From NCBI GenBank assembly GCA_003248805.1, contig QFQY01000044.1, positions 1 through 39,751 on the forward strand: DNA of 39,751 bases. Reading direction: 5' to 3'. The position numbers and the translations under genes were made by a program. Shown here in pieces: positions 15,225-22,401 of the stretch. A model generated the notes under the pieces. It did no database searches, had not been told where the DNA came from, and saw only the letters and a list, made by a program, of their open reading frames with translations. The DNA comes from Chelatococcus sp. GTDB lineage: Bacteria; Pseudomonadota; Alphaproteobacteria; Rhizobiales; Beijerinckiaceae. The stretch's first letter is position 1. Every line of letters begins with the position of its first letter.

Positions 15225-16136
15225 TCAGCGCGACTCGCCGAGCGCGGCCGTCGCCCGCCGGCCAGCGGACGCACCGCTCTTCGGCACGTGGACGGCCCGG
15301 ACCAGCGCCACCAGCAGCCCGGCCAGCGCGACCCAATGAGCCGGCCGGACCGCGCCGGGATCCTGATAGAGCAGGATGTCGGCATTCGCCTGCAGGACGG
15401 CAGTGGCGGGCACGCCCGTCGCGAGGCCGTACCAGGCCGCCTCGGCCAGCGCGGTCGCGAGCCCGGCCGCGATCGCCACCATGGCGAGCATCGGCGCGGT
15501 CATCGGCAGCTTCAGCCGGTTGAGGCCACGATAGGCCATGAGCAGGAGAAAGAGCCCCGTCATCAGCGCCGGCTGCGTGACGTCGATCTTGGACTGCAGC
15601 GCGAAGTGGAGCAGGCCGAGCAGCGTGATCGGATAGACCAGATCGTGAAGGCGCTGCCAGTTCCGGCCGCCGAGCCGGCGGATCATCGCATCGGTCGAGG
15701 TGACGCCCAGCGCGACGAGGCCGAGCAGCGCGACAAAGCCGATCAGCAGGTAGAAGCGCTTGACGATCTCGGAGACGATCAGCCCCCAGTGGAAGCCGAG
15801 GTCGATGCAATAAAGCGCGAAATGCCCGAGAGCATAGGCCATGACGGCGAGGCCGAGCATGCGCCTGACGCTCATGACACGGCTCCAGCCGAAGATGCGG
15901 CGCGCGGGCGAGACCGCGAGCGTCAGCACCAGCAACCGCACCGTCCAGGTGCCGGCATCGTGCACGGCCTGGGTCCAGGGCTTGGAGCCGAGCGCCCCGG
16001 TCCAGGCGTCGAAGGCGAGCAGCAGCGCGGGTGCCAGCACCGCGGCGAAGGTGGCTGCACGCAGAGCCGAGAAGCGGCCCTGCCGGTCGAGCCAGGGCAA
16101 CCAGTCGTTCAGGGCGTTTTCCTGCCGCGCAGCCAT
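15225..16136 (-). CDS. msrQ: MsrQ haem-binding membrane subunit of methionine sulfoxide reductase
   Basis: MsrQ (YedZ) carries electrons through haem b in the inner membrane to the periplasmic molybdoenzyme MsrP, which repairs oxidised methionine. The 303-residue protein has the ferric reductase-like transmembrane domain with about six helices. The haem-ligand histidines lie in AYALGHFALYCIDLGFHWG and in WQRLHDLVYPITLLGLLHFALQSK, with RRMLGL and the conserved GRNWQRLHDLVYP signature. It is longer than the E. coli protein owing to a C-terminal extension with one or two extra hydrophobic segments. The start has GGAGG just before the ATG, and I rejected an upstream ATG that would add 33 residues. 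msrP usually lies next to msrQ but is not in this window. Confidence 0.85.
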   Translation of the reverse strand: MAARQENALNDWLPWLDRQGRFSALRAATFAAVLAPALLLAFDAWTGALGSKPWTQAVHDAGTWTVRLLVLTLAVSPARRIFGWSRVMSVRRMLGLAVMAYALGHFALYCIDLGFHWGLIVSEIVKRFYLLIGFVALLGLVALGVTSTDAMIRRLGGRNWQRLHDLVYPITLLGLLHFALQSKIDVTQPALMTGLFLLLMAYRGLNRLKLPMTAPMLAMVAIAAGLATALAEAAWYGLATGVPATAVLQANADILLYQDPGAVRPAHWVALAGLLVALVRAVHVPKSGASAGRRATAALGESR

Positions 16137-16237
16137 GCCTCCGCCATAACCGAACTCTCTTGCCTTGGCCGCAGAGCTCTGCACACAAGGCCGTGAGCAC
16201 GCCAGCTCACCATGCGTCAATCCGCGAGAGGACATCC

Positions 16238-16852
16238 ATGCCGGCCGACACCCCGACCATCGTCTTCGACGTCGGCAACGTGCTGATCCGCTGGGATCCG
16301 CGCCTGCTCTATCGCGACCTGATCCCCGACGACGAGAAGCGCGACTGGTTCATGCAGAATGTCTGCACCGCCGCCTGGAACATCGAGCAGGATCGCGGAC
16401 GCTCCTGGGAGGAGGCCATCGCCCTGCTCGTCTCGCAGCATCCCGAATGGGAGGCGGAAATCCGCGCCTATGACGAGCGCTGGCACGAGACGGTGCCGGG
16501 CGAGATCGCCGAGAGCGTCGCGGTTCTCAGCGAACTCAAGGCGCGCGGCGAGAAGGTCTACGCGATTACCAATTTCTCGCGCGAGAAATGGGCGGAGAGC
16601 CTGATCCGCTTCCCCTTCCTGCAGAGCTTCGACGGCACGGTCGTATCCGCCCATGAGCGGCTGCTGAAACCCGATCCGTCCATCTATCGCGTGCTGCTCG
16701 ACCGCTACGACCTCACGGCCGGGGACTGCATCTTCGTCGACGACAGCATCCGCAATGTCGAGGCGGCGCGTTCGGTCGGCATGCAGGCCGTGCATTTCGT
16801 CGAGCCGATCGACCTGCGTGCCGAGCTGCGCGGCCTCGGGGCCCGCCTCTAG
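16238..16852 (+). CDS. HAD-superfamily phosphatase (YihX-like)
   Basis: This 204-residue protein has all four HAD motifs: motif I FDVGNVLIRWD with the nucleophile Asp, motif II in VYAITNFS, motif III with the Lys in HERLLKPDPSIYRVLL, and motif IV FVDDSIRNVEAA. The cap domain is the helical type inserted after motif I (LIPDDEKRDWFMQNV). In E. coli the closest kind, YihX, acts on alpha-D-glucose 1-phosphate, and other relatives are 2-haloacid dehalogenases. The loop FDVGNVLIRW fits the phosphatase group better. Its start at the ATG after GAGAGGACATCC was preferred over a long in-frame extension. It is divergent from msrQ and is followed by a strong hairpin. Confidence 0.85.
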   Translation: MPADTPTIVFDVGNVLIRWDPRLLYRDLIPDDEKRDWFMQNVCTAAWNIEQDRGRSWEEAIALLVSQHPEWEAEIRAYDERWHETVPGEIAESVAVLSELKARGEKVYAITNFSREKWAESLIRFPFLQSFDGTVVSAHERLLKPDPSIYRVLLDRYDLTAGDCIFVDDSIRNVEAARSVGMQAVHFVEPIDLRAELRGLGARL

Positions 16853-16853
16853 C

Positions 16854-16886
16854 TCATCGGACCGAATATCGTACTCGGTCCGATGA
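16854..16886 (+). terminator. Long inverted repeat, terminator of HAD gene
   Basis: A perfect 12-base stem (TCATCGGACCGA / TCGGTCCGATGA) with a 9-base AT-rich loop begins right after the stop codon and is followed by the T-rich ATCTAACTTCTTGTT. It looks like a rho-independent terminator, but the stem also resembles members of a palindromic repeat family. Confidence 0.65.
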
Positions 16887-16902
16887 TCTAACTTCTTGTT
16901 CC

Positions 16903-16949
16903 GGCATCGGCTTTTCCGAAAGCCGCGCTCCACTTTTCGGGCCGATGCC
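16903..16949. repeat. Rhizobial palindromic intergenic repeat (REP-like)
   Basis: GGCATCGGC (16903-16911) and GCCGATGCC (16941-16949) flank an interior with TTTTCCGAAAGCC and CCACTTTTCGG. The layout matches the abundant Hyphomicrobiales palindrome that reads GCATGATC-TTTTCCGAAAA...CCACTTTTCGG-GATCATGC. The outer arms differ but still pair with each other, which points to compensatory change. No other copy was found in the window. Confidence 0.6.
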
Positions 16950-17206
16950 CTGGCGGCCCCGACGCCCCCCGAGAGCAGCCCGTCGCGCCACCGCCGGCCG
17001 GCGCGACGGAAAGAGCGCATTGCCGTGACATAACCGAAGCGCTTGGCGAGGCTCGCCGACGACGGCCCGCGCGAACGGCGCTTTCCTGGCGATATGCGCC
17101 AAACGGATGATATCCGTGCGGTCTTGCGCGCCATTGCGCCGTCCTATACCGATCCCGACGCTACATAGGCCGTCCCAGAGCGGCTATGCGGGCTGGGAGG
17201 ACGACT
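16950..17206 (+). promoter_or_regulatory. Upstream region of TRAP permease pair
   Basis: No gene is visible. A 13-base palindrome CGGAT-GAT-ATCCG (17104-17116) could bind a dimeric regulator. It lies about 28 bases before a possible -10 box TATACC (17145-17150), whose -35 is poor. A strong ribosome site GGGAGG precedes the start at 17207. Confidence 0.35.
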
Positions 17207-17806
17207 ATGAAGGGACTACTCGCGGTCAGCCGGCTGATCGACGCGATCAACAGCCAGATCGGCAAGAAGGTCGCCTGGCTGATCCTGGCGGCGGTCATCG
17301 TCGCGACCGTCAACGCGATCATCCGCAAGGCTTTCAACGTCTCGTCCAACGCCTGGCTCGAGCTGCAATGGATGCTGTTCGGCGCGGTGTTCCTGCTCTG
17401 CGCCTCCTGGACGCTGCAGGTGAAGGAGCACATCCGCATCGACATCGTGAACAGCCTCCTGCCGAAGCGGGTCCGCTACTGGATCGACCTGCTCGGCCAC
17501 ACGCTGTTCCTGATGCCGTTCTGCCTGCTGATGATCTATCATTCCTGGCCGTTCTTCACGCGCTCCTATGCCATCAACGAGCAGTCGCTCTCGGCCGGCG
17601 GCCTGCCGCAATGGCCGGCGAAGGGGCTGGTCGTGCTCGGCTTCGTGATGCTCGCCATCCAGGGCGTCTCCGAGATCATCAAGCAGATCGCGATCATGCG
17701 CGGCGACCTCCAGGACGAGGAAGCCCTTCGCGGCCACGCCGCCGCCGCCGAAGCCGAAGCGCAGCGTCTGCTCGAGCAGGCCAAGGAACAGGGCCTCGCC
17801 CCGTGA
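17207..17806 (+). CDS. TRAP transporter small permease (DctQ type)
   Basis: This 199-residue protein has four membrane helices in the DctQ arrangement: about 20-42 (VAWLILAAVIVATVNAIIRK), 52-73, 95-115 and 140-160. The conserved ELQWMLFGAVFLLCASWTLQVKEHIRID signature includes the EhvrvD-like loop. DctQ forms the fixed half of the TRAP membrane complex. The C-terminal tail (about 165-199) is a charged Ala/Glu-rich coiled-coil segment. I chose the ATG at 17207 because GGGAGG lies seven bases upstream. The next gene overlaps it by four bases (GTGA). No periplasmic binding protein gene is adjacent, which is unusual, as DctP normally belongs to the same operon. Confidence 0.9.
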   Translation: MKGLLAVSRLIDAINSQIGKKVAWLILAAVIVATVNAIIRKAFNVSSNAWLELQWMLFGAVFLLCASWTLQVKEHIRIDIVNSLLPKRVRYWIDLLGHTLFLMPFCLLMIYHSWPFFTRSYAINEQSLSAGGLPQWPAKGLVVLGFVMLAIQGVSEIIKQIAIMRGDLQDEEALRGHAAAAEAEAQRLLEQAKEQGLAP

Positions 17807-19632
17807 GCAACTCCAGAGACGCCGGGTCCACCGCCATGACCGTATCCCGCCTGCCGCGCCTCGCCGGTCTGCTCCTGACGCTGACCTTCGTCGCCTTCTT
17901 CTCCCTCCATACCGGCGATGCCCATGCCGCCGGCGGCGGCATCGCCGATTTCCTGCGCGTCAACATGGCGCCGGTGATGTTCGCGGCGCTGGTCGTGTTC
18001 CTGCTGCTCGGCTATCCGGTGGCCTTCGCGCTCGCCGCCAACGGCCTGCTCTTCGCGGTGATCGGCATCGAGCTCGGCCTGTTCCAGGAGAACTTCCTCC
18101 AGGCGCTGCCGGAACGCATCTACGGCACGATGAACAACGACGTGCTGCTGGCGATCCCGTTCTTCACCTTCATGGGCCTGATCCTCGAGCGCTCCGGCAT
18201 GGCGGAAGACCTGCTCGATACGATCGGGCAGCTCTTCGGACCGATCCGCGGCGGCCTCGCCTATGCGGTCATCTTCGTCGGCGCGCTGCTGGCCGCCACG
18301 ACCGGCGTCGTCGCCGCCTCGGTGATCTCGATGGGCCTGATCTCGCTGCCGATCATGCTGCGCTACGGATATGACCGGCGCCTCGCCTCGGGCGTGATCG
18401 CGGCGTCGGGCACGCTGGCGCAGATCATCCCGCCCTCGCTCGTCCTGATCGTGCTCGCCGACCAGCTCGGCCGCTCGGTCGGCGACATGTACGAGGGCGC
18501 CTTCATCCCGGGCCTGGTCCTCGCCGGCCTCTACGCCGGCTATGTCTTCCTGGTCACGATCGTCTATCCCAAGCGCGCGCCCGGCCTCCCGCCCGAGGCG
18601 CAGACCCTGCGCGACGCCGACGGCCAGACGCGGCGCAAGTCGCTGCTGGTGGTCACGATCATCGTGTTCGCCGCCGCCTATGCGATCATGAAGCTGTTCA
18701 CCAAGGTCCAGGCCGGCGCCGACTTCGTGATCCTGACGATGTCGATCGCGGTCGCCCTGTCCTTCGTGATCGCGCTGGTCAACAGGCTGCTCGGCCTGAA
18801 CCTGCTCTCGCGCATGACCGAGCAGGTCATCTTCGTGATGGTGCCGCCGCTGGCGCTGATCTTCCTCGTCCTCGGGACGATCTTCATCGGCGTGGCCACG
18901 CCGACAGAGGGCGGCGCGATGGGCGCGGCCGGCGCGATCCTGCTCGCCTACGGCAAGAAGCGCATGACCTTCGACCTGCTGAAGCAGGCGACGGAATCGA
19001 CCGCGAAGCTCTCCGCCTTCGTGCTGTTCATCCTGGTCGGCGCGCGCGTGTTCTCGCTGACCTTCTACGGCGTGAACGGCCATGTGTGGGTGGAGCACCT
19101 GCTGGTCGGGCTGCCGGGCGGCGCGACGGGCTTCCTGATCGTCGTCAACGTGATGGTCTTCCTGCTCGCCTTCTTCCTCGACTTCTTCGAGCTCGCCTTC
19201 ATCGTCGTGCCGCTGCTCGGACCGGCAGCGGAGAAGCTGGGGATCGACCTGATCTGGTTCGGCGTCATCCTCGGCGTGAACATGCAGACCTCTTTCATGC
19301 ACCCGCCCTTCGGCTTCGCGCTGTTCTTCCTGCGCTCGGTCGCGCCGAAGAACGCCTACAGGGACAAGATCACCGGCCGGATGATGGAACCGGTCACGAC
19401 CGGCCAGATCTACTGGGGTGCGGTGCCCTTCGTGGTCATCCAGCTCATCATGGTGGCACTCGTCGTGATCTTCCCGCAGATGGTGATGCACTATAAGGCG
19501 TCCGCCGTGCAGCTCGACCAGAAGGCGATCGACAAGCAGTTCGACTCGATCCAGATCCCGGGCCTCGGAGGGGGAGCCGGCGGCCTGCCGGGCTTCGACC
19601 TGAACGCACCGCCGAGCATCAACCTGAAATAG
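17803..19632 (+). CDS. TRAP transporter large permease (DctM type)
   Basis: DctM is the transport subunit of the TRAP system, moving a carboxylate with sodium across the inner membrane. The protein (609 residues from GTG, or 598 from the ATG at 17836) has many hydrophobic helices. Typical DctM segments are AIPFFTFMGLILERSGMAEDLLD, GALLAATTGVVAASVISMG, SGTLAQIIPPSLVLIVLADQLG, GVATPTEGGAMGAAGA and LGVNMQTSFMHPPFGFALFF. It is longer than the common ~430-residue form, with an N-terminal hydrophobic leader and an internal extension near 250-310. The GTG overlaps the stop of the small permease, so translation is coupled. The GC-rich tail (GLGGGAGGLPGFDLNAPPS) is low complexity. A strong terminator follows. 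Confidence 0.9.
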   Translation: MSNSRDAGSTAMTVSRLPRLAGLLLTLTFVAFFSLHTGDAHAAGGGIADFLRVNMAPVMFAALVVFLLLGYPVAFALAANGLLFAVIGIELGLFQENFLQALPERIYGTMNNDVLLAIPFFTFMGLILERSGMAEDLLDTIGQLFGPIRGGLAYAVIFVGALLAATTGVVAASVISMGLISLPIMLRYGYDRRLASGVIAASGTLAQIIPPSLVLIVLADQLGRSVGDMYEGAFIPGLVLAGLYAGYVFLVTIVYPKRAPGLPPEAQTLRDADGQTRRKSLLVVTIIVFAAAYAIMKLFTKVQAGADFVILTMSIAVALSFVIALVNRLLGLNLLSRMTEQVIFVMVPPLALIFLVLGTIFIGVATPTEGGAMGAAGAILLAYGKKRMTFDLLKQATESTAKLSAFVLFILVGARVFSLTFYGVNGHVWVEHLLVGLPGGATGFLIVVNVMVFLLAFFLDFFELAFIVVPLLGPAAEKLGIDLIWFGVILGVNMQTSFMHPPFGFALFFLRSVAPKNAYRDKITGRMMEPVTTGQIYWGAVPFVVIQLIMVALVVIFPQMVMHYKASAVQLDQKAIDKQFDSIQIPGLGGGAGGLPGFDLNAPPSINLK

Positions 19633-19666
19633 CCTCGTCGGCGCGAATTCGTGGTTGCCATCATGG

Positions 19667-19705
19667 ACCGCCCGAACCGGAGACGGTTCGGGCGGTTCCT
19701 TCTTG
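19667..19705 (+). terminator. Strong rho-independent terminator of TRAP operon
   Basis: A perfect 12-base stem ACCGCCCGAACC / GGTTCGGGCGGT (19667-19678 and 19685-19696) with a 6-base loop is followed by TCCTTCTTG, 34 bases after the large-permease stop. Confidence 0.85.
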
Positions 19706-20191
19706 TGCCGCCGTCGCGCGCCGCGCGCGGCCGGCAACGGGTGGAAGCGGCGCGGTGATGGGCACCGCTTTTCCCGAAGCGACGCCCGAACGGGCCGCAA
19801 AATCCGGCTCGCGGGCCAGAGTGATATATTACGCGACCTCAGATTGCTGCATCGGCATGTTTCGTATTGACGACGGCAAGCAGGAGCGCGAGAGTTAGCC
19901 GCATTTCCCGATAAAACCGGCTTGGCCAGAAGCCTCCGCCATCCAACGGAGCCACCAGGAAGATATATAAGTTTGGCAGCCCCAAAGGCCTCGCTTCGAA
20001 TCCGTTCCGGTTCCCCGCCACCTTTCCGAGCCCCGCAGACTGACCCCCATGAGATCGCCGATGACGCCCTCGGTCGACTGGTGCCCTTTCGAAGGGCTCG
20101 CCCCGCGAGCGTGTCCCCGGTACGGGATGCCGGCGGCCGTGTTATGGCGTCAGGGCGAAGCCAGGCGTTTCGAACTGCCTTGGAGACCGTG
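19706..20191 (+). other. Intergenic stretch with no confident gene
   Basis: This stretch separates the TRAP terminator from the catabolic operon. The best reading frame is a 46-codon one from ATG 19758 to TAG 19898 (it includes ARVIYYATSDCCIGMFRIDD), with no convincing ribosome site and mixed codon use. The region around 19960-20040 is less GC-rich and probably holds the operon promoter, but I could not find matching -35/-10 boxes. No tRNA fold was found. Confidence 0.3.
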
Positions 20192-20386
20192 ATGGCGACG
20201 ATTGCGACGGCGGGTTTGGGGGACGGGAAGAGCGTCTGGCAGCCCATGCCGGCGAACGGCTTCGTCCGGGACCTGCCGAACCAGGCGAAGGCATGCTCGC
20301 GGATCGCGCTTCGCGGCGCCCCCCTTCCCTCGACCGGACGATATCGCTTCGGCTGGACGGACGACAGCTACGACGGAAAGAAGTGA
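20192..20386 (+). CDS. Small hypothetical protein at head of catabolic operon
   Basis: This is a 64-codon frame with GGAG six bases before the ATG and strongly G/C-biased third codon positions, like its neighbours. It ends eight bases before the NIPSNAP gene. The product is polar, with aromatic residues (KSVWQPMPANGFVRDLPNQA, GRYRFGWTDDSYDG), no signal peptide and no membrane helix. I recognise no family. Its position and codon use suggest it is real and cotranscribed, but it could also be chance in GC-rich DNA. Confidence 0.45.
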   Translation: MATIATAGLGDGKSVWQPMPANGFVRDLPNQAKACSRIALRGAPLPSTGRYRFGWTDDSYDGKK

Positions 20387-20394
20387 GACCGACG

Positions 20395-20709
20395 ATGATC
20401 TACGAAGAGCGCGATTACCGCATCAAGGCGGGCAAGCTGGCCGAATTCGTCAAGATCTACGGCGAATACGGGCTGCCGCTGCAGAAGGAGCATCTCGGGA
20501 CGTTCCACGCCTATTTCACCACGGAGATCGGCGAATTGAACCATGTCGTGGCGCTGTGGAGCTATACGAGCCTCGACGACCGCATGGCGCGCCGCAAGAC
20601 GATGCTCGCCGATCCGCGCTGGCAGGACTACCTCAAGCGCGTAGACGGCCTGATCGACACGCAGGACACGCGCATCCTGACGCCCGTCTCCTACTCGCCG
20701 ATGCAATGA
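20395..20709 (+). CDS. NIPSNAP family protein
   Basis: The 104-residue product is a single NIPSNAP domain, a dimeric alpha/beta-barrel (ferredoxin-like) fold. The family pattern is clear: MIYEERDYRIKAGKLAEFVKIY, LGTFHAYFTTEIGELNHVVALWSYTSLDDRMARR and MLADPRWQDYLKRVDG, with TRILTP at the end. Bacterial NIPSNAP proteins often sit in catabolic operons, where their role is not established; isomerase- or monooxygenase-like action has been suggested for the fold. It is the first well-recognised gene of a compact operon, and its stop overlaps the start of the hydrolase (ATGA). I chose the ATG at 20395 since it starts the domain exactly. An in-frame upstream extension overlaps the small gene before it. 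Confidence 0.85.
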   Translation: MIYEERDYRIKAGKLAEFVKIYGEYGLPLQKEHLGTFHAYFTTEIGELNHVVALWSYTSLDDRMARRKTMLADPRWQDYLKRVDGLIDTQDTRILTPVSYSPMQ

Positions 20710-21521
20710 GCATGGCGACCGACAGCTTTACCGTCGAAACGCCCGACGGCGCGCGGCTCAGCGCGGTGGCCGAGGGCACCGGCCGGCCCCTTCTGCTCGT
20801 CAGCGGGCTCGGCGGCACGGGCGGCTTCTGGGCGCAGAGCGCGGCCGCGCTCTCGCGCTCCTACCGCGTCATTCGCTTCGACCAGCGCGGCATCGGGGCG
20901 AGCAGCCGGGGCGAGGCGCCCTGCACGATCGACCAGCTCGCCCTGGATTGCCTGTCCGTGCTCGACGCGGCGGGGGTGGAGCGTGCCGCGCTGCTCGGCC
21001 ATTCCACCGGCGGCTGCATCGGCCAGTCGCTCGGCCGGCAGGCTCCGGCGCGGCTCGACGGGCTGATCCTCAGTGCGACCTGGCTCAAGCCGAGCAAGTA
21101 CATGGCCGGCCTTTTCGGCACGCGCCGCGACATCCTCGACACCGATCCCGCGAGCTATGGCGCGACATCGGCGCTGCTGGCCTATCCGCCGGCCTGGCTC
21201 GAGGCGCATTGGGACGTCTACGAGGCGGCCCGCGCCAAGGCGCCGAGCAGCCCCGAGGCGCGGCGGATCGTGCGCGAGCGCATCGACGCGCTGCTCGCAT
21301 TCGACGGCTCGGCCGACATCGCCTCGCTCACCGGCATGCCGCTCTTCGTGCTGGGCGCGAGGGACGACATCATCGTTCCGGCCTTCCTCCAGGAGCAGCT
21401 GGCCGCCGCGCTGCCGGGCTGCAAGCTGACGATGTTCGAGACGGGAGGCCATTTCTTCCCGGTTTCCCGTCCGGACGCCTTCACGGCCTCGGTGAGCGAA
21501 TGGATGAGCGCGCTGCCATGA
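20706..21521 (+). CDS. Alpha/beta hydrolase, PcaD/RutD-like
   Basis: The 271-residue enzyme is an alpha/beta-hydrolase fold protein. The oxyanion region SGLGGTGGFW, the FDQRGIGASS strand and the nucleophile elbow GHSTGG (S100) are typical of the 3-oxoadipate enol-lactonase and RutD group. An acidic residue in LGARDDIIVP and a histidine in ETGGHFFPV complete the triad. It would hydrolyse an ester, lactone or carbamate made within the pathway, but the true substrate is unknown. Translation is coupled at both ends: the ATG overlaps the NIPSNAP stop, and the stop overlaps the next start, each by four bases. Confidence 0.85.
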   Translation: MSMATDSFTVETPDGARLSAVAEGTGRPLLLVSGLGGTGGFWAQSAAALSRSYRVIRFDQRGIGASSRGEAPCTIDQLALDCLSVLDAAGVERAALLGHSTGGCIGQSLGRQAPARLDGLILSATWLKPSKYMAGLFGTRRDILDTDPASYGATSALLAYPPAWLEAHWDVYEAARAKAPSSPEARRIVRERIDALLAFDGSADIASLTGMPLFVLGARDDIIVPAFLQEQLAAALPGCKLTMFETGGHFFPVSRPDAFTASVSEWMSALP

Positions 21522-22324
21522 CGCCCCGCAAGCTCGCGCTGATCGGGTATGGCGCGATCGCCCGCGACCTCGCCGCCAGCCTCATGGAGGCCGCCGGCCC
21601 CGGCTACCGGCTGACCGTGCTGCTGAGGCCCGGTTCGCCGTCGCGTGCGCGGGTTCCGGCCGGCATCGAGATCGTCCCGGACGCCGCCGCGCTCGCCGCC
21701 GACCGCCCCGATCTCGTGGTCGAGGCCGCCGGGCACGAGGCCGTGCGCGGCACCGTGCCCGAATGTCTCGGGCTCGGACTGCCCGTGCTGATCTCCTCGA
21801 TCGGCGCGCTCCACGACGCGGCCCTGTTCGACGATCTCCTGCGCCGCGCCACCGGCGCCGGGGGCCGGCTCATCCTGCCATCGGGCGCGCTCGGGGGGCT
21901 GGACTATGTCCGGGCCGTGCGCGGCGCGAAGTCGCTCTCCCTGCGCTACGAGTCGCGCAAGCCGCCGTCAGCCTGGAAGGCCGAGCTCGCGGCGCTGGGG
22001 TTCGATCCCGCCGCGCTGACCGAACCCGTGACGCTGTTTTCCGGCACGGCGCGCGAGGCAGCCGCGTCCTATCCGCAGAATCTCAACGTCGCGGCGGCGC
22101 TCGCGCTCGCCGGCCCCGGCTTCGAGGCGACCGGGGTCGACGTCGTCTGCGATCCGGCCGCGACCGGCAACACCCACAGCGTGGCAGCGAAGAGCGAATA
22201 CGGCACGCTCTCGCTCACGATCGCCAACACGCCCTCGCCCGACAATCCGAAATCCTCCTGGATTGTCAGCCGTTCGCTGCTCGCCGCGATCGACCAGTTC
22301 TTTTCGCCCGTGGTGATGCTGTGA
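21518..22324 (+). CDS. Aspartate dehydrogenase-like NAD(P)-dependent enzyme
   Basis: This 268-residue protein matches the L-aspartate dehydrogenase / DUF108 family. An N-terminal Rossmann domain has the GYGAIARDLA nucleotide motif and DLVVEAAGHEAV. The C-terminal domain has LPSGALGGLDYVRA, YPQNLNVAAALALAG and the conserved GNTHSV segment with its catalytic-region His. Family members reduce iminoaspartate or oxidise L-aspartate with NAD(P). In this operon the enzyme could act on another amino or imino dicarboxylate. It is not next to nadA or nadC, so a role in NAD synthesis is unlikely. The start overlaps the hydrolase stop (ATGA). Confidence 0.85.
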   Translation: MTPRKLALIGYGAIARDLAASLMEAAGPGYRLTVLLRPGSPSRARVPAGIEIVPDAAALAADRPDLVVEAAGHEAVRGTVPECLGLGLPVLISSIGALHDAALFDDLLRRATGAGGRLILPSGALGGLDYVRAVRGAKSLSLRYESRKPPSAWKAELAALGFDPAALTEPVTLFSGTAREAAASYPQNLNVAAALALAGPGFEATGVDVVCDPAATGNTHSVAAKSEYGTLSLTIANTPSPDNPKSSWIVSRSLLAAIDQFFSPVVML

Positions 22325-22401
22325 GCACGGTCGCCCGCGCCGCGGCGGCGACGGCAAGCCGGCGGCGCAGCCTGCCGCATTTCGAAGGTGTGTCGGCATG
22401 A
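22321..22401 (+). CDS. Tiny 26-codon ORF bridging two operon genes
   Basis: A GTG at 22321 overlaps the stop of the aspartate-dehydrogenase-like gene (GTGA), and the frame ends in a TGA that overlaps the ATG of the SDR gene (ATGA at 22398). The peptide is short, basic and Ala/Arg-rich (STVARAAAATASRRRSLPHF). It may be a translational coupler that keeps ribosomes moving across the 73-base gap, or it may be chance. No family is recognised. Confidence 0.3.
   Translation: MSTVARAAAATASRRRSLPHFEGVSA

Noticed and set aside
13510..15339. Long plus-strand frame opposite the MFS gene
   Set aside because: Charged low-complexity shadow with no ribosome site. The MFS frame is conclusive.
19985..20030. 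TTCGAATCC string suggesting a tRNA T-loop
   Set aside because: No T-stem, anticodon arm or acceptor stem pairs around it on either strand.
17566..20247. Very long minus-strand open frame (893 codons) opposite the TRAP permeases
   Set aside because: It is the mirror of the DctM frame in GC-rich DNA. The translation is His/Asp/Arg-rich low-complexity sequence with no family features, while the plus strand has clear TRAP motifs.
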